Shown: positions 1-8,734, counted from the stretch's first letter. The stretch: DNA of 60,932 nucleotides from an uncultured Clostridia bacterium (GCA_944393255.1 CALXZP010000034.1:1-60932), one strand, 5' to 3'. Notes: generated by a model from the letters alone, not told the origin. Numbers and translations are program-made.

Positions 1-83
1 TCAGCGGCAAACGCCGGGATATATACCGCTCCCGCCAGCATTCCCGCAGTTATCACGGCTGCGGTAAACCTTTTCATTCTCAT
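1..83 (-). CDS. N-terminus of a secreted protein (cut by window edge)
   Basis: Only the first 27 codons are present. They read as a classical Sec signal peptide: a basic start (MRMKR), a hydrophobic core rich in Ala, Val and Gly, and an AFA-type cleavage site just before the window edge. The start at 83 is supported by an AAGGAAGGGG ribosome binding site about 8 bases upstream; an in-frame ATG two codons later is a possible alternative. A good promoter lies upstream at 155-183. What the mature protein does cannot be seen here. The signal peptide resembles those of the two secreted glycosidases in this window, but that is too little to assign a function. Confidence 0.7.
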   Translation of the reverse strand, partial: MRMKRFTAAVITAGMLAGAVYIPAFAA

Positions 84-128
84 ATGTACTGCCCCTTCCT
101 TGGTTTTTTATTTATTTTATCATAAAGC

Positions 129-183
129 GCCGTTTAAACGGCTTTGATAAATATATTATATCACTTTTTATCCAAAATTGCAA
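129..183 (-). promoter_or_regulatory. Promoter with downstream palindrome (possible operator)
   Basis: On the minus strand TTGCAA (178-183) and TATAAT (155-160) are separated by 17 bases, giving a good sigma-A type promoter for the secreted protein at 1-83. A perfect 14-base palindrome, GCCGTTTAAACGGC, occupies 129-142, just past the expected transcription start. That position suits a repressor roadblock or operator. The regulator is unknown; the ribbon-helix-helix gene that starts at 310 is a candidate by proximity only. Confidence 0.55.
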
Positions 184-309
184 CTATTTTTTAACTCTAT
201 TATTGGTTATATTTTTGATTATATCTTTAATTATAAAAATAGATTAAAATTATAGCTGTAGGTACTCACTCTGTTACCTTATCACAGTTTACATAGGAGG
301 TCTTTTATC

Positions 310-492
310 ATGGATTTTATAATAAAAAAACCCAAAAGCTCTAACCGTACCATACGTATGCCGGACGATCTGATAGATACCATCGGCAGGCTCGCTTCGG
401 AAAAGGGCATATCGTTTAACCAGCTCGTCATCCAATGCTGTGAATTCGCACTGGAGCATTTGCAGGAGGAGGACGGCGGCGCAAAATACTGA
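310..492 (+). CDS. Ribbon-helix-helix (Arc/MetJ-type) DNA-binding protein
   Basis: A 60-residue protein with the pattern of a ribbon-helix-helix DNA-binding domain. A short strand (RTIRMP) at residues 14-19 would insert into the DNA major groove as a dimer. Two helices follow (DDLIDTIGRLASEKG, then SFNQLVIQCCEFALEHL). An AGGAGG ribosome binding site lies 9 bases before the ATG. Small proteins of this fold act as autoregulators, plasmid or phage repressors, or antitoxins. No toxin-like gene is adjacent, so an antitoxin role is not supported. The target is unknown; the palindrome at 129-142 is a nearby candidate site. Codon use and ribosome binding site resemble the surrounding genes. Confidence 0.75.
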   Translation: MDFIIKKPKSSNRTIRMPDDLIDTIGRLASEKGISFNQLVIQCCEFALEHLQEEDGGAKY

Positions 493-546
493 CGTTCAAA
501 AACGGAGCAAAAAAAATACCGCTCTTACATAAGCAAAAGCGATATC

Positions 547-1326
547 CTATCCCATGCCGCCGGAGGCGCGGTCTACTATCTCGCGCTCTCCGAGTAGCTC
601 CTTTATACTGCCGTCGTCTCCCGTGACCGCGGCTATGGTAGTGCACGAGGGCGACAGCGTTTTAGCCGCCTTTAAGAGGGAATTGCTGCCGTCCACGACC
701 ACCATGCGCACCCTGTTGGAATTCTTTTTCGCGCCGGATGCCGCTATTATAAAATCAACGTCGTATTTCTCGCGCGATGTCAGCATGTTGCCGAACAAAA
801 ACAGCGCCATCGCCGTTACCGACAGGTCGATACGCCCGAAATACACCCCCGCGGCTGCGGCTCCTGCAAACGCGCAGGCAAGCAGCGCTGAGGTCAGCGT
901 CAGCACACGCCGCGCCGCATAAGCGCCGAGCCTGTATGAAAGCACGCGCTTCAGTATTATACCTCCGTCGAGCGGGAGCACCGGGAGCAAATTCATTATG
1001 AATAACGATACGTTTATTACATATATCCTCTCCCAGCCCAGCCGCAGCGCGGCAAACGCCGCCGCTCCGTTCACAAGCGGCCCGGCGGCGTAAAGAATGA
1101 TCTCGTCCGACAATGAACGGACTATTTTATTTTTAAGCCTGAGATGCACGCCGAACGGGGCAAACTCGATGCTTTCCGGCTTTAAGCCTATAGCCAGAGC
1201 CGCGGCAAGATGCGCAAGCTCATGAACGGTCATTATCGCGTAGGTAAGCATAAGCATACGCGCGCCGCCGGTGAAAAGGCTTATGACTATCATTACCGCG
1301 GCAAGCGGATTCAGCCTTATCTTCAT
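547..1326 (-). CDS. Site-2 protease, M50 family (SpoIVFB-like)
   Basis: A 259-residue membrane metalloprotease. The zinc-binding motif HELAH is at residues 35-39 in the second hydrophobic segment. The second family motif, NLLPVLPLDGG, contributes the third zinc ligand, an Asp near residue 120. Several hydrophobic segments follow. The last ~70 residues are soluble and resemble the CBS-like tail of SpoIVFB, which cleaves pro-sigma-K inside the forespore envelope in spore formers. The reading frame extends 15 codons upstream, but the ATG at 1326 has a GGGGGTG ribosome binding site and is preferred. The gene lies 62 bases after galK; the intervening hairpin overlaps its ribosome binding site. Whether the substrate here is a sporulation factor cannot be told. 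Confidence 0.85.
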   Translation of the reverse strand: MKIRLNPLAAVMIVISLFTGGARMLMLTYAIMTVHELAHLAAALAIGLKPESIEFAPFGVHLRLKNKIVRSLSDEIILYAAGPLVNGAAAFAALRLGWERIYVINVSLFIMNLLPVLPLDGGIILKRVLSYRLGAYAARRVLTLTSALLACAFAGAAAAGVYFGRIDLSVTAMALFLFGNMLTSREKYDVDFIIAASGAKKNSNRVRMVVVDGSNSLLKAAKTLSPSCTTIAAVTGDDGSIKELLGEREIVDRASGGMG

Positions 1327-1330
1327 AAAT

Positions 1331-1364
1331 AAAAACACCCCCGGATAAATTATATTTATCCGGG
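1331..1364 (-). terminator. Terminator-like hairpin covering the M50 protease ribosome binding site
   Basis: A perfect 10-base-pair stem (1340-1349 with 1355-1364, 5-base loop) is followed on the minus strand by GGGTGTTTTT. It lies between the galK stop and the protease start. The 3' arm and following bases contain the G-rich ribosome binding site of the protease gene. It can act as a terminator for galK, or limit translation of the protease in read-through transcripts. Confidence 0.65.
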
Positions 1365-1388
1365 AGCGCAATAATTACTTTTATTTTT

Positions 1389-2678
1389 TTATTCGGATAT
1401 ACAGCAGCCGCCTATCGGTCTTATTGACAGGACATGGCACATCCCCTCGCCGAGCACTGCTTCTATCTTCGTTTTGAACTCATCGAGCATATCGTTCGGC
1501 ACAAACGCCTGCACAGTTCCCGCAAAGCCGCCGCCGTGCACCCTGTACGCGCCCCTGCCGCCGAGTATCTCTTCGCACATCGCAAGCGCAACGGCTACAG
1601 CCTGCTGCTCGGGCATGCTTGCCGCAAACACGTTCTGGAGATACATATATGACGAGCGTCCGGAGAGCTTTACAAGCTCAAGAAACCGTTCAAATTCCCC
1701 GTTCCGTATCGCTTCCGTTTCAAGACACGCCCGCTGCGACTCCTTGAAGAAATGGTACGCGCGGAGCACGGCTCTGTCGTTGCCGAGCTTCTCGCGCAAA
1801 GGTCTTATATTCTTAAGAAATTCGGCTTCGTCTACCTCTCTTAAAACGCTTTTTCCGAAATATTCAGCCACCTGCTTCATCTCTGACGGGATAGACGCAT
1901 ATTCACCGGTCAGGTCGGCATGGTCGGCGCCGGAATCAACTATGCAGAGCGAATAGCCGTACTTGTTCAGATCAAATTCGACCTTGCTTATCTTCGGATC
2001 GTCTCCGCAGCCGAAATCCGCAGCGACCACCGCGCCCACGGATGAAGCCATCTGGTCGAGCAGTCCGCTTGGCTTATCGTAAAAAACATTTTCGGCATAC
2101 TGACCTATTTTCGCTATCTCCACCGGCTCGGCTTCGCCGTCCGCGCAGAGCGTATTGACTATCGTTCCGACAAGCACCTCAAAGGCCGCCGACGAGGAAA
2201 GACCCGATCCCTTTAAAACATTCGATTCGGTATATGCGTTGAAGCCCCTCAGCTCACAGCCCCTGTCGCGGAATCTGCGCAGCACGCCTCTTATTAGGGC
2301 TATAGCCTTATCGAACTGCTCCGGATGTATCTCAAGATCGTCAAGGTCTATAACATCCATGTCGTAGCCCTTTGATTTTATCCTTACAACGTTTTCACCG
2401 TTATACGCCGCCGCAGCTATCACATCAAGGTCAACGCTGCCCGCAAGCACACAGCCGTGCTGGTGGTCCGTATGGTTGCCGCCTATCTCGGTGCGTCCCG
2501 GCGCCGAGAACAATGCGAGCTCGTCCGCGCTTCCGTATATATCACGGTAGCCGTCTATCACCCTTAAAAATCTGTCGGCGTATTTTTTCGTATCATCGCC
2601 GCACGAATATATGTAGGAAAGCCTTTCATCGAAAGCGCCGCCGGACAGCTGCTTTATGAGTTCCTCTGTTTTCCGCAT
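1389..2678 (-). CDS. galK: Galactokinase
   Basis: A GHMP-family sugar kinase of 429 residues, a normal length for galactokinase. It phosphorylates galactose at C1 with ATP, the first committed step of the Leloir pathway. The galactokinase signature GRTEIGGNHTDHQHG is at residues 61-75. The ATP-binding GHMP motif GSGLSSSAA is at 157-165, and the third motif (RVHGGGFAGT) is near residue 380. A GGAGGT ribosome binding site precedes the ATG. galT and galE are not in the window. The gene is the fourth of five same-strand genes running from pgi; a 17-base inverted repeat sits in its upstream region, so it may have its own control. Confidence 0.93.
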   Translation of the reverse strand: MRKTEELIKQLSGGAFDERLSYIYSCGDDTKKYADRFLRVIDGYRDIYGSADELALFSAPGRTEIGGNHTDHQHGCVLAGSVDLDVIAAAAYNGENVVRIKSKGYDMDVIDLDDLEIHPEQFDKAIALIRGVLRRFRDRGCELRGFNAYTESNVLKGSGLSSSAAFEVLVGTIVNTLCADGEAEPVEIAKIGQYAENVFYDKPSGLLDQMASSVGAVVAADFGCGDDPKISKVEFDLNKYGYSLCIVDSGADHADLTGEYASIPSEMKQVAEYFGKSVLREVDEAEFLKNIRPLREKLGNDRAVLRAYHFFKESQRACLETEAIRNGEFERFLELVKLSGRSSYMYLQNVFAASMPEQQAVAVALAMCEEILGGRGAYRVHGGGFAGTVQAFVPNDMLDEFKTKIEAVLGEGMCHVLSIRPIGGCCISE

Positions 2679-2718
2679 ATGTTACCTCCAAAATCATGAT
2701 AAATTTTTCTTACCATAT

Positions 2719-2757
2719 AATTAAGAAAGCACTGATATATTCAGTGTTTTCTTAATT
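2719..2757. repeat. Inverted repeat upstream of galK
   Basis: Two 17-base arms (2719-2735 and 2741-2757) match except for one position, with a 5-base loop. The element is AT-rich and has no clean T-run on either side, so it is a poor terminator. It lies 40 bases upstream of galK and 60 bases downstream of thrC. Either an operator for galK or a processing hairpin between the two genes is possible. Confidence 0.5.
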
Positions 2758-2819
2758 ACAATGCGGCAGCCCGCAATAACGCGCCGCCGCATATCATCAT
2801 CTCGCCCGTACCGGATCGC

Positions 2820-4322
2820 TTATTCGACCTTAAGGAAATCGCTTACCGTATTCTGCATTTGATCCTTTTCCACCACAGTATTGAAAATAGGCGTACGGTC
2901 TTTAAGCTCCGCAAGCGACTCCGGCACCTTCATGCCGCTTTTTTCCCTGAGCATATCAAGCAGCTCAAACTCGTCCTTGCCTGTAACGGCATTGTAGTCC
3001 TCAAGCGCGATAAGCACGCTCTGATTGAACTTGAACGGGCTTGCTGTAGACGCTATGACCGTCTTGGTCTTATCGCCCGTCCTTTCGGTATATTTATCAT
3101 AAACGCATTTTGCGACAGCCGTATGCGTGTCTATCACATAGCCGCTCTCTTCAAACGTTTTGCGTATAGCCGCCATGGTCTCCTTATCGTCGCAGAAATC
3201 GGCGTCGAACAGGCTCTGCATGGTCTCCTTTATCGTCTCCGGAACGGAATATTCTCCCTCGGTATTGAGCTTGGTCATAAGCTCGTTAACTATCTTATCG
3301 TCGCAGCCCGAAAGGTCGTATAAAAATCTTTCGAGGTTTGAGGATATGAGGATATCCATAGAAGGCGATATAGTAGTGTGGAAACGCCTGTTCTTGTTAT
3401 ATACGCCGGTCTTTATGAAATCGGTGAGAACGTTGTTCTCATTGGACGCGCATATGAATTTTTTTATCGGCAGGCCCATTTTTTTAGCATAGTATGACGC
3501 AAGGATATTGCCGAAGTTTCCGGTCGGAACGACAACGTTTATCTCCTCTCCTATCGAGATCTCGCCGCTCGCCAGCATATCCGCATACGCGGAGAAATAA
3601 TATACTATCTGCGGTACAAGTCTGCCCCAGTTTATCGAGTTCGCGCTCGACAGCTTAAAGCCGTTCCGGTCGAGCAGCTTTTTATACTCCGTATCGGTGA
3701 ATATCTTCTTCACACCGTTCTGCGCGTCGTCGAAATTGCCCTTCACCGCCGCTACCGAAACGTTGTTGCCGCGCTGAGTTATCATCTGGAGCTTTTGTAT
3801 CTCACTTACGCCGTTATCGGGATAAAATACGATTATCCTCGTGCCGTTAACGTCTCTGAAGCCTTCAAGCGCAGCCTTTCCGGTATCGCCTGAGGTCGCG
3901 ACAAGGATGATTATCTCCTCGTCTTCGTTCGTCATCTTCATCGACGTTGTGAGAAAATACGGCAGGATCTGCAGCGCCATGTCCTTGAACGCGCATGTAG
4001 GCCCATGCCAAAGCTCGAGGAAATAGACCTCGTTATTGAGCTTGTACACCGGCGCGATCGCGTCCGTTCCGAACTTCTCTTTCGTATACGCGCTCGAAAT
4101 ACATTTTTTCAGATCCTCCTCCGTGAAGTCGGTGAGAAATCTGCTCAAAACGAAATACGCCCTGTCGTGATACGATTTCCCGGCAAGATTTTCTATCTCG
4201 TCAAGACTTATGTGCGGGAAGCTTTCCGGCACAAACAGACCGCCCTCATCGGAAAGTCCCTGCTTTATAGCCTGCGCCGAACTGACGCTTATACTTTTAT
4301 CCCTTGTACTATGATACTGCAT
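2820..4322 (-). CDS. thrC: Threonine synthase
   Basis: A PLP-dependent enzyme of 500 residues converting O-phosphohomoserine to threonine and phosphate. The length and N-terminal segment (YHSTR) fit the longer fold-type II threonine synthases. The PLP lysine lies in the motif HGPTCAFKD at about residue 113. The glycine-rich phosphate-binding loop (PTGNFGN) is near residue 265. The ATG at 4322 follows GGAGGT by four bases, so the 23-codon upstream extension is rejected. No other threonine gene (hom, thrB) is near; it lies downstream of pgi and the P-loop protein in the same direction, 105 bases after the latter. Confidence 0.93.
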   Translation of the reverse strand: MQYHSTRDKSISVSSAQAIKQGLSDEGGLFVPESFPHISLDEIENLAGKSYHDRAYFVLSRFLTDFTEEDLKKCISSAYTKEKFGTDAIAPVYKLNNEVYFLELWHGPTCAFKDMALQILPYFLTTSMKMTNEDEEIIILVATSGDTGKAALEGFRDVNGTRIIVFYPDNGVSEIQKLQMITQRGNNVSVAAVKGNFDDAQNGVKKIFTDTEYKKLLDRNGFKLSSANSINWGRLVPQIVYYFSAYADMLASGEISIGEEINVVVPTGNFGNILASYYAKKMGLPIKKFICASNENNVLTDFIKTGVYNKNRRFHTTISPSMDILISSNLERFLYDLSGCDDKIVNELMTKLNTEGEYSVPETIKETMQSLFDADFCDDKETMAAIRKTFEESGYVIDTHTAVAKCVYDKYTERTGDKTKTVIASTASPFKFNQSVLIALEDYNAVTGKDEFELLDMLREKSGMKVPESLAELKDRTPIFNTVVEKDQMQNTVSDFLKVE

Positions 4323-4427
4323 TTTTACCTCCGAAAATACGCCCGGAAGAAGCGTATCCCGCTCCCTCCGCGCGCAGTATATTTTATTCAACTGAGCCGA
4401 ACTCTGCCGATGCGGCAGACGTCATTC

Positions 4428-4850
4428 TCAGATAAGGCGCTTAACGTAATCCGGCGCTTCGTCCGCGTCAAGACTTACAGTAAGCACAAATGTGATATTG
4501 AACTTTTTGCTTATCGACTCGAGTCTGTTAAGGAATGTCTCGAGCCCCTCGAGATTATCGCTGTTGTCCTTCTTTACTATCTTGAACAGACCGTCTACGA
4601 ATATATTTGTTATATCGTAGTTGCCGCTTATGATACCGCAGATAAAGCCCTCAAATTCGCTGTAATTAACTATATCGAAATCGGTCGTATCAGTCATTCT
4701 TACGCTTCTGGGGATGTCGAACATCGTGCTTGACATATTGTTCGATATAAATACCACATTGCCCTTAGCGACCGACGCCGCAGCGGATACCTCCTCAAGA
4801 AGCGCTTTGGTCTTTCCGGTGCCTTTTGTACCGATAAGTAATTTAACCAT
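4428..4850 (-). CDS. Small P-loop NTPase, function unknown
   Basis: A 140-residue protein with a Walker A motif, GTKGTGKT, at residues 6-13. A hydrophobic stretch ending in acidic residues (NIFVDGLF) may be the Walker B strand, and a second late strand (FNITFVLTVS) completes a minimal RecA/ASCE-like core. It has no membrane segment. The ATG at 4850 is chosen because GGAGG lies 8 bases before it; an ATG five codons upstream overlaps that site. Proteins of this size in Clostridia are often labelled PilT-like, but no pilus genes are present and I do not assign that role. It sits between pgi and thrC, 43 bases after pgi, probably in one transcript. Confidence 0.7.
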   Translation of the reverse strand: MVKLLIGTKGTGKTKALLEEVSAAASVAKGNVVFISNNMSSTMFDIPRSVRMTDTTDFDIVNYSEFEGFICGIISGNYDITNIFVDGLFKIVKKDNSDNLEGLETFLNRLESISKKFNITFVLTVSLDADEAPDYVKRLI

Positions 4851-4893
4851 TTTTAATTCCTCCATTCTTATGCGGGTCTCAGCCCGTCAAAAT

Positions 4894-6246
4894 TTATTTC
4901 TCAAGTCTTGCTTCAAGCTCAGCCTGCATATCCGTATAGCCCGGCTTGCCCAAAAGCGCGAACATGTTCTTCTTATAAGCTTCAACTCCCGGCTGGTTGA
5001 ACGGATTTACGCCGAGAACATATCCGGAAATGCCGCAGGCCTTCTCAAAGAAGTATACGAGCTTTCCGAAATAATATGCGTCGAGCTTCGGTACCTTTAC
5101 CACAAGATTGGGAACTCCGCCGTCGGTATGTGCAAGCGCCGTTCCCTGTGCCGCCTTGAGGTTTACATAGTCTACCGATTTTCCGGCAAGGAAGTTGAGA
5201 CCGTCGAGGTCGTCGTCGTTTTCCTTGATAACAACGTTCTTTCTCGGCTCGTCTACAAGCACGGCAGTCTCGAACATAAGTCTCTGACCGTCCTGGATAT
5301 ACTGACCCATTGAGTGGAGGTCTGTTGAGAAATCCGCAGCAGCCGGGAAGATACCCTTCTTGTCCTTGCCCTCGCTCTCGCCGTAAAGCTGCTTCCACCA
5401 TTCTCCGAAATAGTGCAGAGCCGGCTCAAAGTTTATCATCATCTCTATAGTCTTGCCTTTTCTTGAGAGACAATTTCTTACTGCCGCATACTGATAGCAC
5501 ATGTTGCTTGCCAGCTCGGGATCGTTATATTCCTCCCGTCCGTCAGCCGCGCCCTTCATCATAGCGTCTATATCTATTCCCGCCGCAGCGATCGGAAGAA
5601 GTCCTACCGCTGTGAGAACGCTGAAACGTCCGCCTACGTCGTCGGGCACTACAAAGGTCTCATAGCCCTCTGCGTCGGCAAGAGTTTTAAGAGCGCCTCT
5701 GGCTTTATCCGTAGTCGCGTAGATCCTGCCCTTAGCTCCGTCCTTGCCGTACTTTTCCTCAAGCATCTCCTTGAATATTCTGAAAGCTATCGCCGGCTCG
5801 GTAGTCGTTCCCGACTTCGAGATAACGTTTACCGATATATCCTTGCCCTCGCAAGCCTCTATAAGCTCAGCAAGGTACGTAGAGCTTATGCTGTTGCCTG
5901 CATAGAATATCTGCGGGCCGTTTCTCAGCTCCTTCGATACGGCATTTGCAAACGAATGCGAAAGCATTTCTATCGCAGCTCTCGCGCCGAGATATGAACC
6001 GCCTATACCTATAACTACCAGAACATCCGAATCGGATCTGATCTTTTCCGCAGCAGCCTTTATACGCGCAAATTCTTCCTTATCGTAATCTACCGGCAGG
6101 TCTACCCACCCTAAGAAATCATTTCCGGCTCCCGACTTGTTTGCTATCGTTTCATGTGCGGAACGGATGAAAGGCGCCATTGCGTCTATCTCCTCCTGTG
6201 AAACGAACTCTGCAGCTCTTGAATAATCAAAAATCAAATTATCCAT
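4894..6246 (-). CDS. pgi: Glucose-6-phosphate isomerase
   Basis: A cytosolic enzyme of 450 residues interconverting glucose 6-phosphate and fructose 6-phosphate. The length fits the short Gram-positive type. Family features include the phosphosugar-binding region ([13 protein letters not shown]), the serine/threonine loop (SKSGTTTE) that holds the phosphate, and the signature containing the catalytic Glu ([15 protein letters not shown]). Two adjacent ATGs exist; the second (6246) has better spacing from GGAGGT. A promoter with 17-base spacing lies upstream at 6341-6369. It appears to head the minus-strand run to the M50 protease and links hexose flow to the PPi-phosphofructokinase nearby. Confidence 0.95.
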   Translation of the reverse strand: MDNLIFDYSRAAEFVSQEEIDAMAPFIRSAHETIANKSGAGNDFLGWVDLPVDYDKEEFARIKAAAEKIRSDSDVLVVIGIGGSYLGARAAIEMLSHSFANAVSKELRNGPQIFYAGNSISSTYLAELIEACEGKDISVNVISKSGTTTEPAIAFRIFKEMLEEKYGKDGAKGRIYATTDKARGALKTLADAEGYETFVVPDDVGGRFSVLTAVGLLPIAAAGIDIDAMMKGAADGREEYNDPELASNMCYQYAAVRNCLSRKGKTIEMMINFEPALHYFGEWWKQLYGESEGKDKKGIFPAAADFSTDLHSMGQYIQDGQRLMFETAVLVDEPRKNVVIKENDDDLDGLNFLAGKSVDYVNLKAAQGTALAHTDGGVPNLVVKVPKLDAYYFGKLVYFFEKACGISGYVLGVNPFNQPGVEAYKKNMFALLGKPGYTDMQAELEARLEK

Positions 6247-6340
6247 CATTGACCTCCTTTATTTTTTATATTAGCCGACCGTACGGCTGCTGACGCCGAA
6301 CCGCCGCTTTATTTTTTTGATAATCATATCGTATAACTCT

Positions 6341-6369
6341 ATTTTACAACATTTCCACTAATAAATCAA
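6341..6369 (-). promoter_or_regulatory. Promoter of pgi
   Basis: TTGATT (6364-6369) and TAAAAT (6341-6346) on the minus strand, 17 bases apart, about 90 bases before the pgi start. Confidence 0.6.
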
Positions 6370-6406
6370 GCTGTTTTTATAAAAAACTTTACTTCATATT
6401 AAAAAT

Positions 6407-6706
6407 ATGTTATAATAACCACAGCAGATGAAGCAAAGCCTATTGAGGGCTTTGCTTCAGAATGTGTTTATTGTAACGGTGTGTTGCAATGCTGTACGCA
6501 TTGCTCTTATGTTATAATAAATACAATTATTGAAGAAAAGCAGCTTGGCTGCTGTTTCTTCGGCATGTATTTATTGTAACGGTGTGTGGCAATGCTATAC
6601 GCATTGCTCTTATGTTATAATAAATACAATTATTGAAGCAATGCCTATTAGCGGCTTTGCTTTGAGATGTGTTTATTGCAGCGGTGTGCAGCAATGCAAT
6701 AAATAC
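6407..6706. repeat. Tandem array of ~102-base palindromic repeats
   Basis: Three successive units start near 6430, 6532 and 6635 (period 102-103). Each unit has an AT-rich border reading GTTATAATAAATACA, a GAAGCAAAGCC-type hairpin (degenerate in units 2 and 3), and an opposite border TGTTTATTGTAA that is an inverted copy of the first. Between units lies a second hairpin, GCAATGC/GCATTGC. Related single or double copies occur at 31226-31343 and 44789-44856. No open reading frame and no CRISPR-like spacers are present. It fills most of the pgi-smpB gap. Confidence 0.8.
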
Positions 6707-6804
6707 CAAAGGCAAATTTTATTGACTACAGCGCTTTTCAAGCGGTATCTCATGCGGGCACGCCCTGCTCCGCAGACCGTACCGCAGCGCCGACGGAGGA
6801 AATA

Positions 6805-7275
6805 ATGGCAGACAAGAAAGACAGTGTAAAGATCATCGCACAGAACAAAAAGGCACGGCATGAATATTTCATTCTTGAGACCTATGAGTGCGGCATTGAG
6901 CTTTTCGGAACAGAGGTAAAGTCCATACGTCTCGGAAAGGTCAACATATCCGATTCCTACGCGGGCATAAACCGCGGCGAGGTATGGATAAAGGGTATGA
7001 ACATCAGCCCGTTCGAGCAGGGAAACATATTCAACCGCGACCCGCTCCGCGAGAAAAAACTGCTTATGCACAAGCGCGAGATACTAAAGCTTTCACAGCG
7101 TCTTAAGGAGGACGGGCTGTCGCTCGTTCCGCTCAAGGTGTATCTTAAAGGCTCTCTTGTGAAGGTCGAGCTTGCGCTCGTCAAGGGCAAAAAGCTTTAC
7201 GACAAGCGCGAGGACATCGCAAAGCGCGACGCAAAGCGCAGTATGGACAGAGCCGTAAAGCAGAGAAGATACTGA
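6805..7275 (+). CDS. smpB: SsrA-binding protein SmpB
   Basis: A basic 156-residue protein, normal length for SmpB, which binds tmRNA and brings it to stalled ribosomes for trans-translation. Characteristic features are the early [12 protein letters not shown] segment, the [13 protein letters not shown] strand, and a lysine/arginine-rich tail ([13 protein letters not shown]) that folds in the decoding site. A GGAGG site lies just before the ATG. The tmRNA gene ssrA is not recognised in this window. The gene is isolated on the plus strand between the repeat array and a strong terminator. Confidence 0.96.
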   Translation: MADKKDSVKIIAQNKKARHEYFILETYECGIELFGTEVKSIRLGKVNISDSYAGINRGEVWIKGMNISPFEQGNIFNRDPLREKKLLMHKREILKLSQRLKEDGLSLVPLKVYLKGSLVKVELALVKGKKLYDKREDIAKRDAKRSMDRAVKQRRY

Positions 7276-7287
7276 ATACCGATATCC

Positions 7288-7398
7288 CCGCCGCTTAAGC
7301 GGCGGCGTATCGCAGAAATTTAAAATAAACTCTTTATAAAAAGGGCTTCCGCAAACGGGCGCTTTAACACCGGACGTCTGCGGAAGCCTATGTTTTTT
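7288..7398. terminator. Palindrome and bidirectional terminator between smpB and pfp
   Basis: An 18-base perfect palindrome (7288-7305) follows smpB. Further on, a 10-base-pair stem (GGCTTCCGCA, 7344-7353, with 7379-7388) is followed by TATGTTTTTT on the plus strand and by CCTTTTTAT on the minus strand. It ends smpB and the convergent phosphofructokinase gene. Confidence 0.8.
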
Positions 7399-7413
7399 CT
7401 GTCAGAATATGAA

Positions 7414-8643
7414 TTATTTATCTATAAACAAATGTCTCGGCAGACCGTCAACCATAAACGGCGACAGCTCGCCTATTATAAGCGGCGATGCGTATTCATT
7501 GAATTCCTTAGACACATATGTGCCGTCGTCCGTTATCCATTCGAGCGGCACACATTTTTCTACGTTCGCCACGAGATTTACATCATACAAGCCCGTTCTC
7601 GTCTGGTACGGCGCATTCGATATCCTCTCTATCGTCACCATTTTTCCGGTCTCGCCGTTGAGCGCGGCCTGTACCGCGTCGGCTCCTACAGTAAACGCCT
7701 CAGTTATATCACGTCTTGAAACTATATGCGACGCGCACCTTTGCAGCGTTGAAAATACGATACCGCGCGACTTTATGCCCGTCTGCTCGCCGAGGAAGTC
7801 CGCAAGATACAGAGCAGTACCGCCCAGGGCCTTATGCCCGAACGAGTCCTCAAACACGTTTTTCTTGTTCGCTTCGCAGACATACATCCCGTCGGCTGTC
7901 TTTATTCCCTCTGATACAGCTATGACTACCGTAGTCTGATACTTCTTAAGCTCCTCTATCTTCTTTACAAACTTATTATGGTCGAATTCCACCTCAGGCA
8001 GATATATAAGCTCCGGCCCGGTGCAGTCCTCAGAGCGTGAAAGCGCCGCGGCAGCCGTGAGCCAGCCGGCGTTTCTTCCCATTATCTCAACCACCGTTAT
8101 CGAATCGGTAGGATAGGTCTTTGCGTCTCTTATTATCTCCTTCATGGCCGACGCTATGTATTTTGCCGCGCTGCCGTAGCCGGGCGTATGGTCGGTCGCC
8201 GCAAGGTCGTTGTCTATGGTTTTCGGCACGCCCATAAATCTTATATCACTGCCTACCGACGCCGCATAGTTTGAAAGCTTTTTGATCGTATCCATCGAAT
8301 CGTTGCCGCCGATATAGAAGAAATATTTTATATCAAGCTTATGCAGTATATTGAACAGCCTCCAATACACCTCCTCATTTTCCTCAACGTCCGGCAGCTT
8401 ATACCGGCATGTCCCCAAAAACGACGAAGGCGTTCTTTTCAGAAGCTCTATATCCAGATCCGACTTTATATAGTCGTCCATATCCACATACTGTTCGTTC
8501 AGAAAGCCCTCGATTCCGTGACGCATACCGTAGACCTTCCTGACCCCGCAGTCCTTTGCCGTCTTAAATACCCCCACAAGGCTCGAATTTATCACGGATG
8601 TAGGTCCTCCGGACTGTCCTACCACAACATTTCCCTGCAACAT
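7414..8643 (-). CDS. pfp: PPi-dependent 6-phosphofructokinase
   Basis: A 409-residue PfkA-superfamily enzyme. It phosphorylates fructose 6-phosphate, here probably with pyrophosphate, which makes the step reversible. The N-terminal glycine loop SGGPTSVINS is at residues 11-20. Two positions that separate PPi from ATP enzymes read as the PPi type: Asp in GGND (residues 112-115; the ATP form has GGDG) and Lys in PKTIDNDL (140 onward; the ATP form has Gly). The MGRNAGWL substrate motif is also intact. GGAGG precedes the ATG. The window also encodes a soluble pyrophosphatase (ppa), which would compete for PPi. Donor choice is inferred from residues only. Confidence 0.88.
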   Translation of the reverse strand: MLQGNVVVGQSGGPTSVINSSLVGVFKTAKDCGVRKVYGMRHGIEGFLNEQYVDMDDYIKSDLDIELLKRTPSSFLGTCRYKLPDVEENEEVYWRLFNILHKLDIKYFFYIGGNDSMDTIKKLSNYAASVGSDIRFMGVPKTIDNDLAATDHTPGYGSAAKYIASAMKEIIRDAKTYPTDSITVVEIMGRNAGWLTAAAALSRSEDCTGPELIYLPEVEFDHNKFVKKIEELKKYQTTVVIAVSEGIKTADGMYVCEANKKNVFEDSFGHKALGGTALYLADFLGEQTGIKSRGIVFSTLQRCASHIVSRRDITEAFTVGADAVQAALNGETGKMVTIERISNAPYQTRTGLYDVNLVANVEKCVPLEWITDDGTYVSKEFNEYASPLIIGELSPFMVDGLPRHLFIDK

Positions 8644-8734
8644 GAATTCTTCCTCCTTATATATTTGATCTTTCTATGCACATTTTTACCGGAACCAATG
8701 CTCCGAATGCAATGCATATTCTCTCTCCATGATA

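Noticed and set aside
4005..4733. A 242-codon plus-strand frame across thrC and the P-loop gene
   Set aside because: It spans the coding parts of two well-supported minus-strand genes and has no family features or start site.
6407..6706. Possible CRISPR array
   Set aside because: The period is about 102 bases, units contain internal hairpins, and the intervening sequences are themselves repeated, so there are no unique spacers; no cas genes are present.
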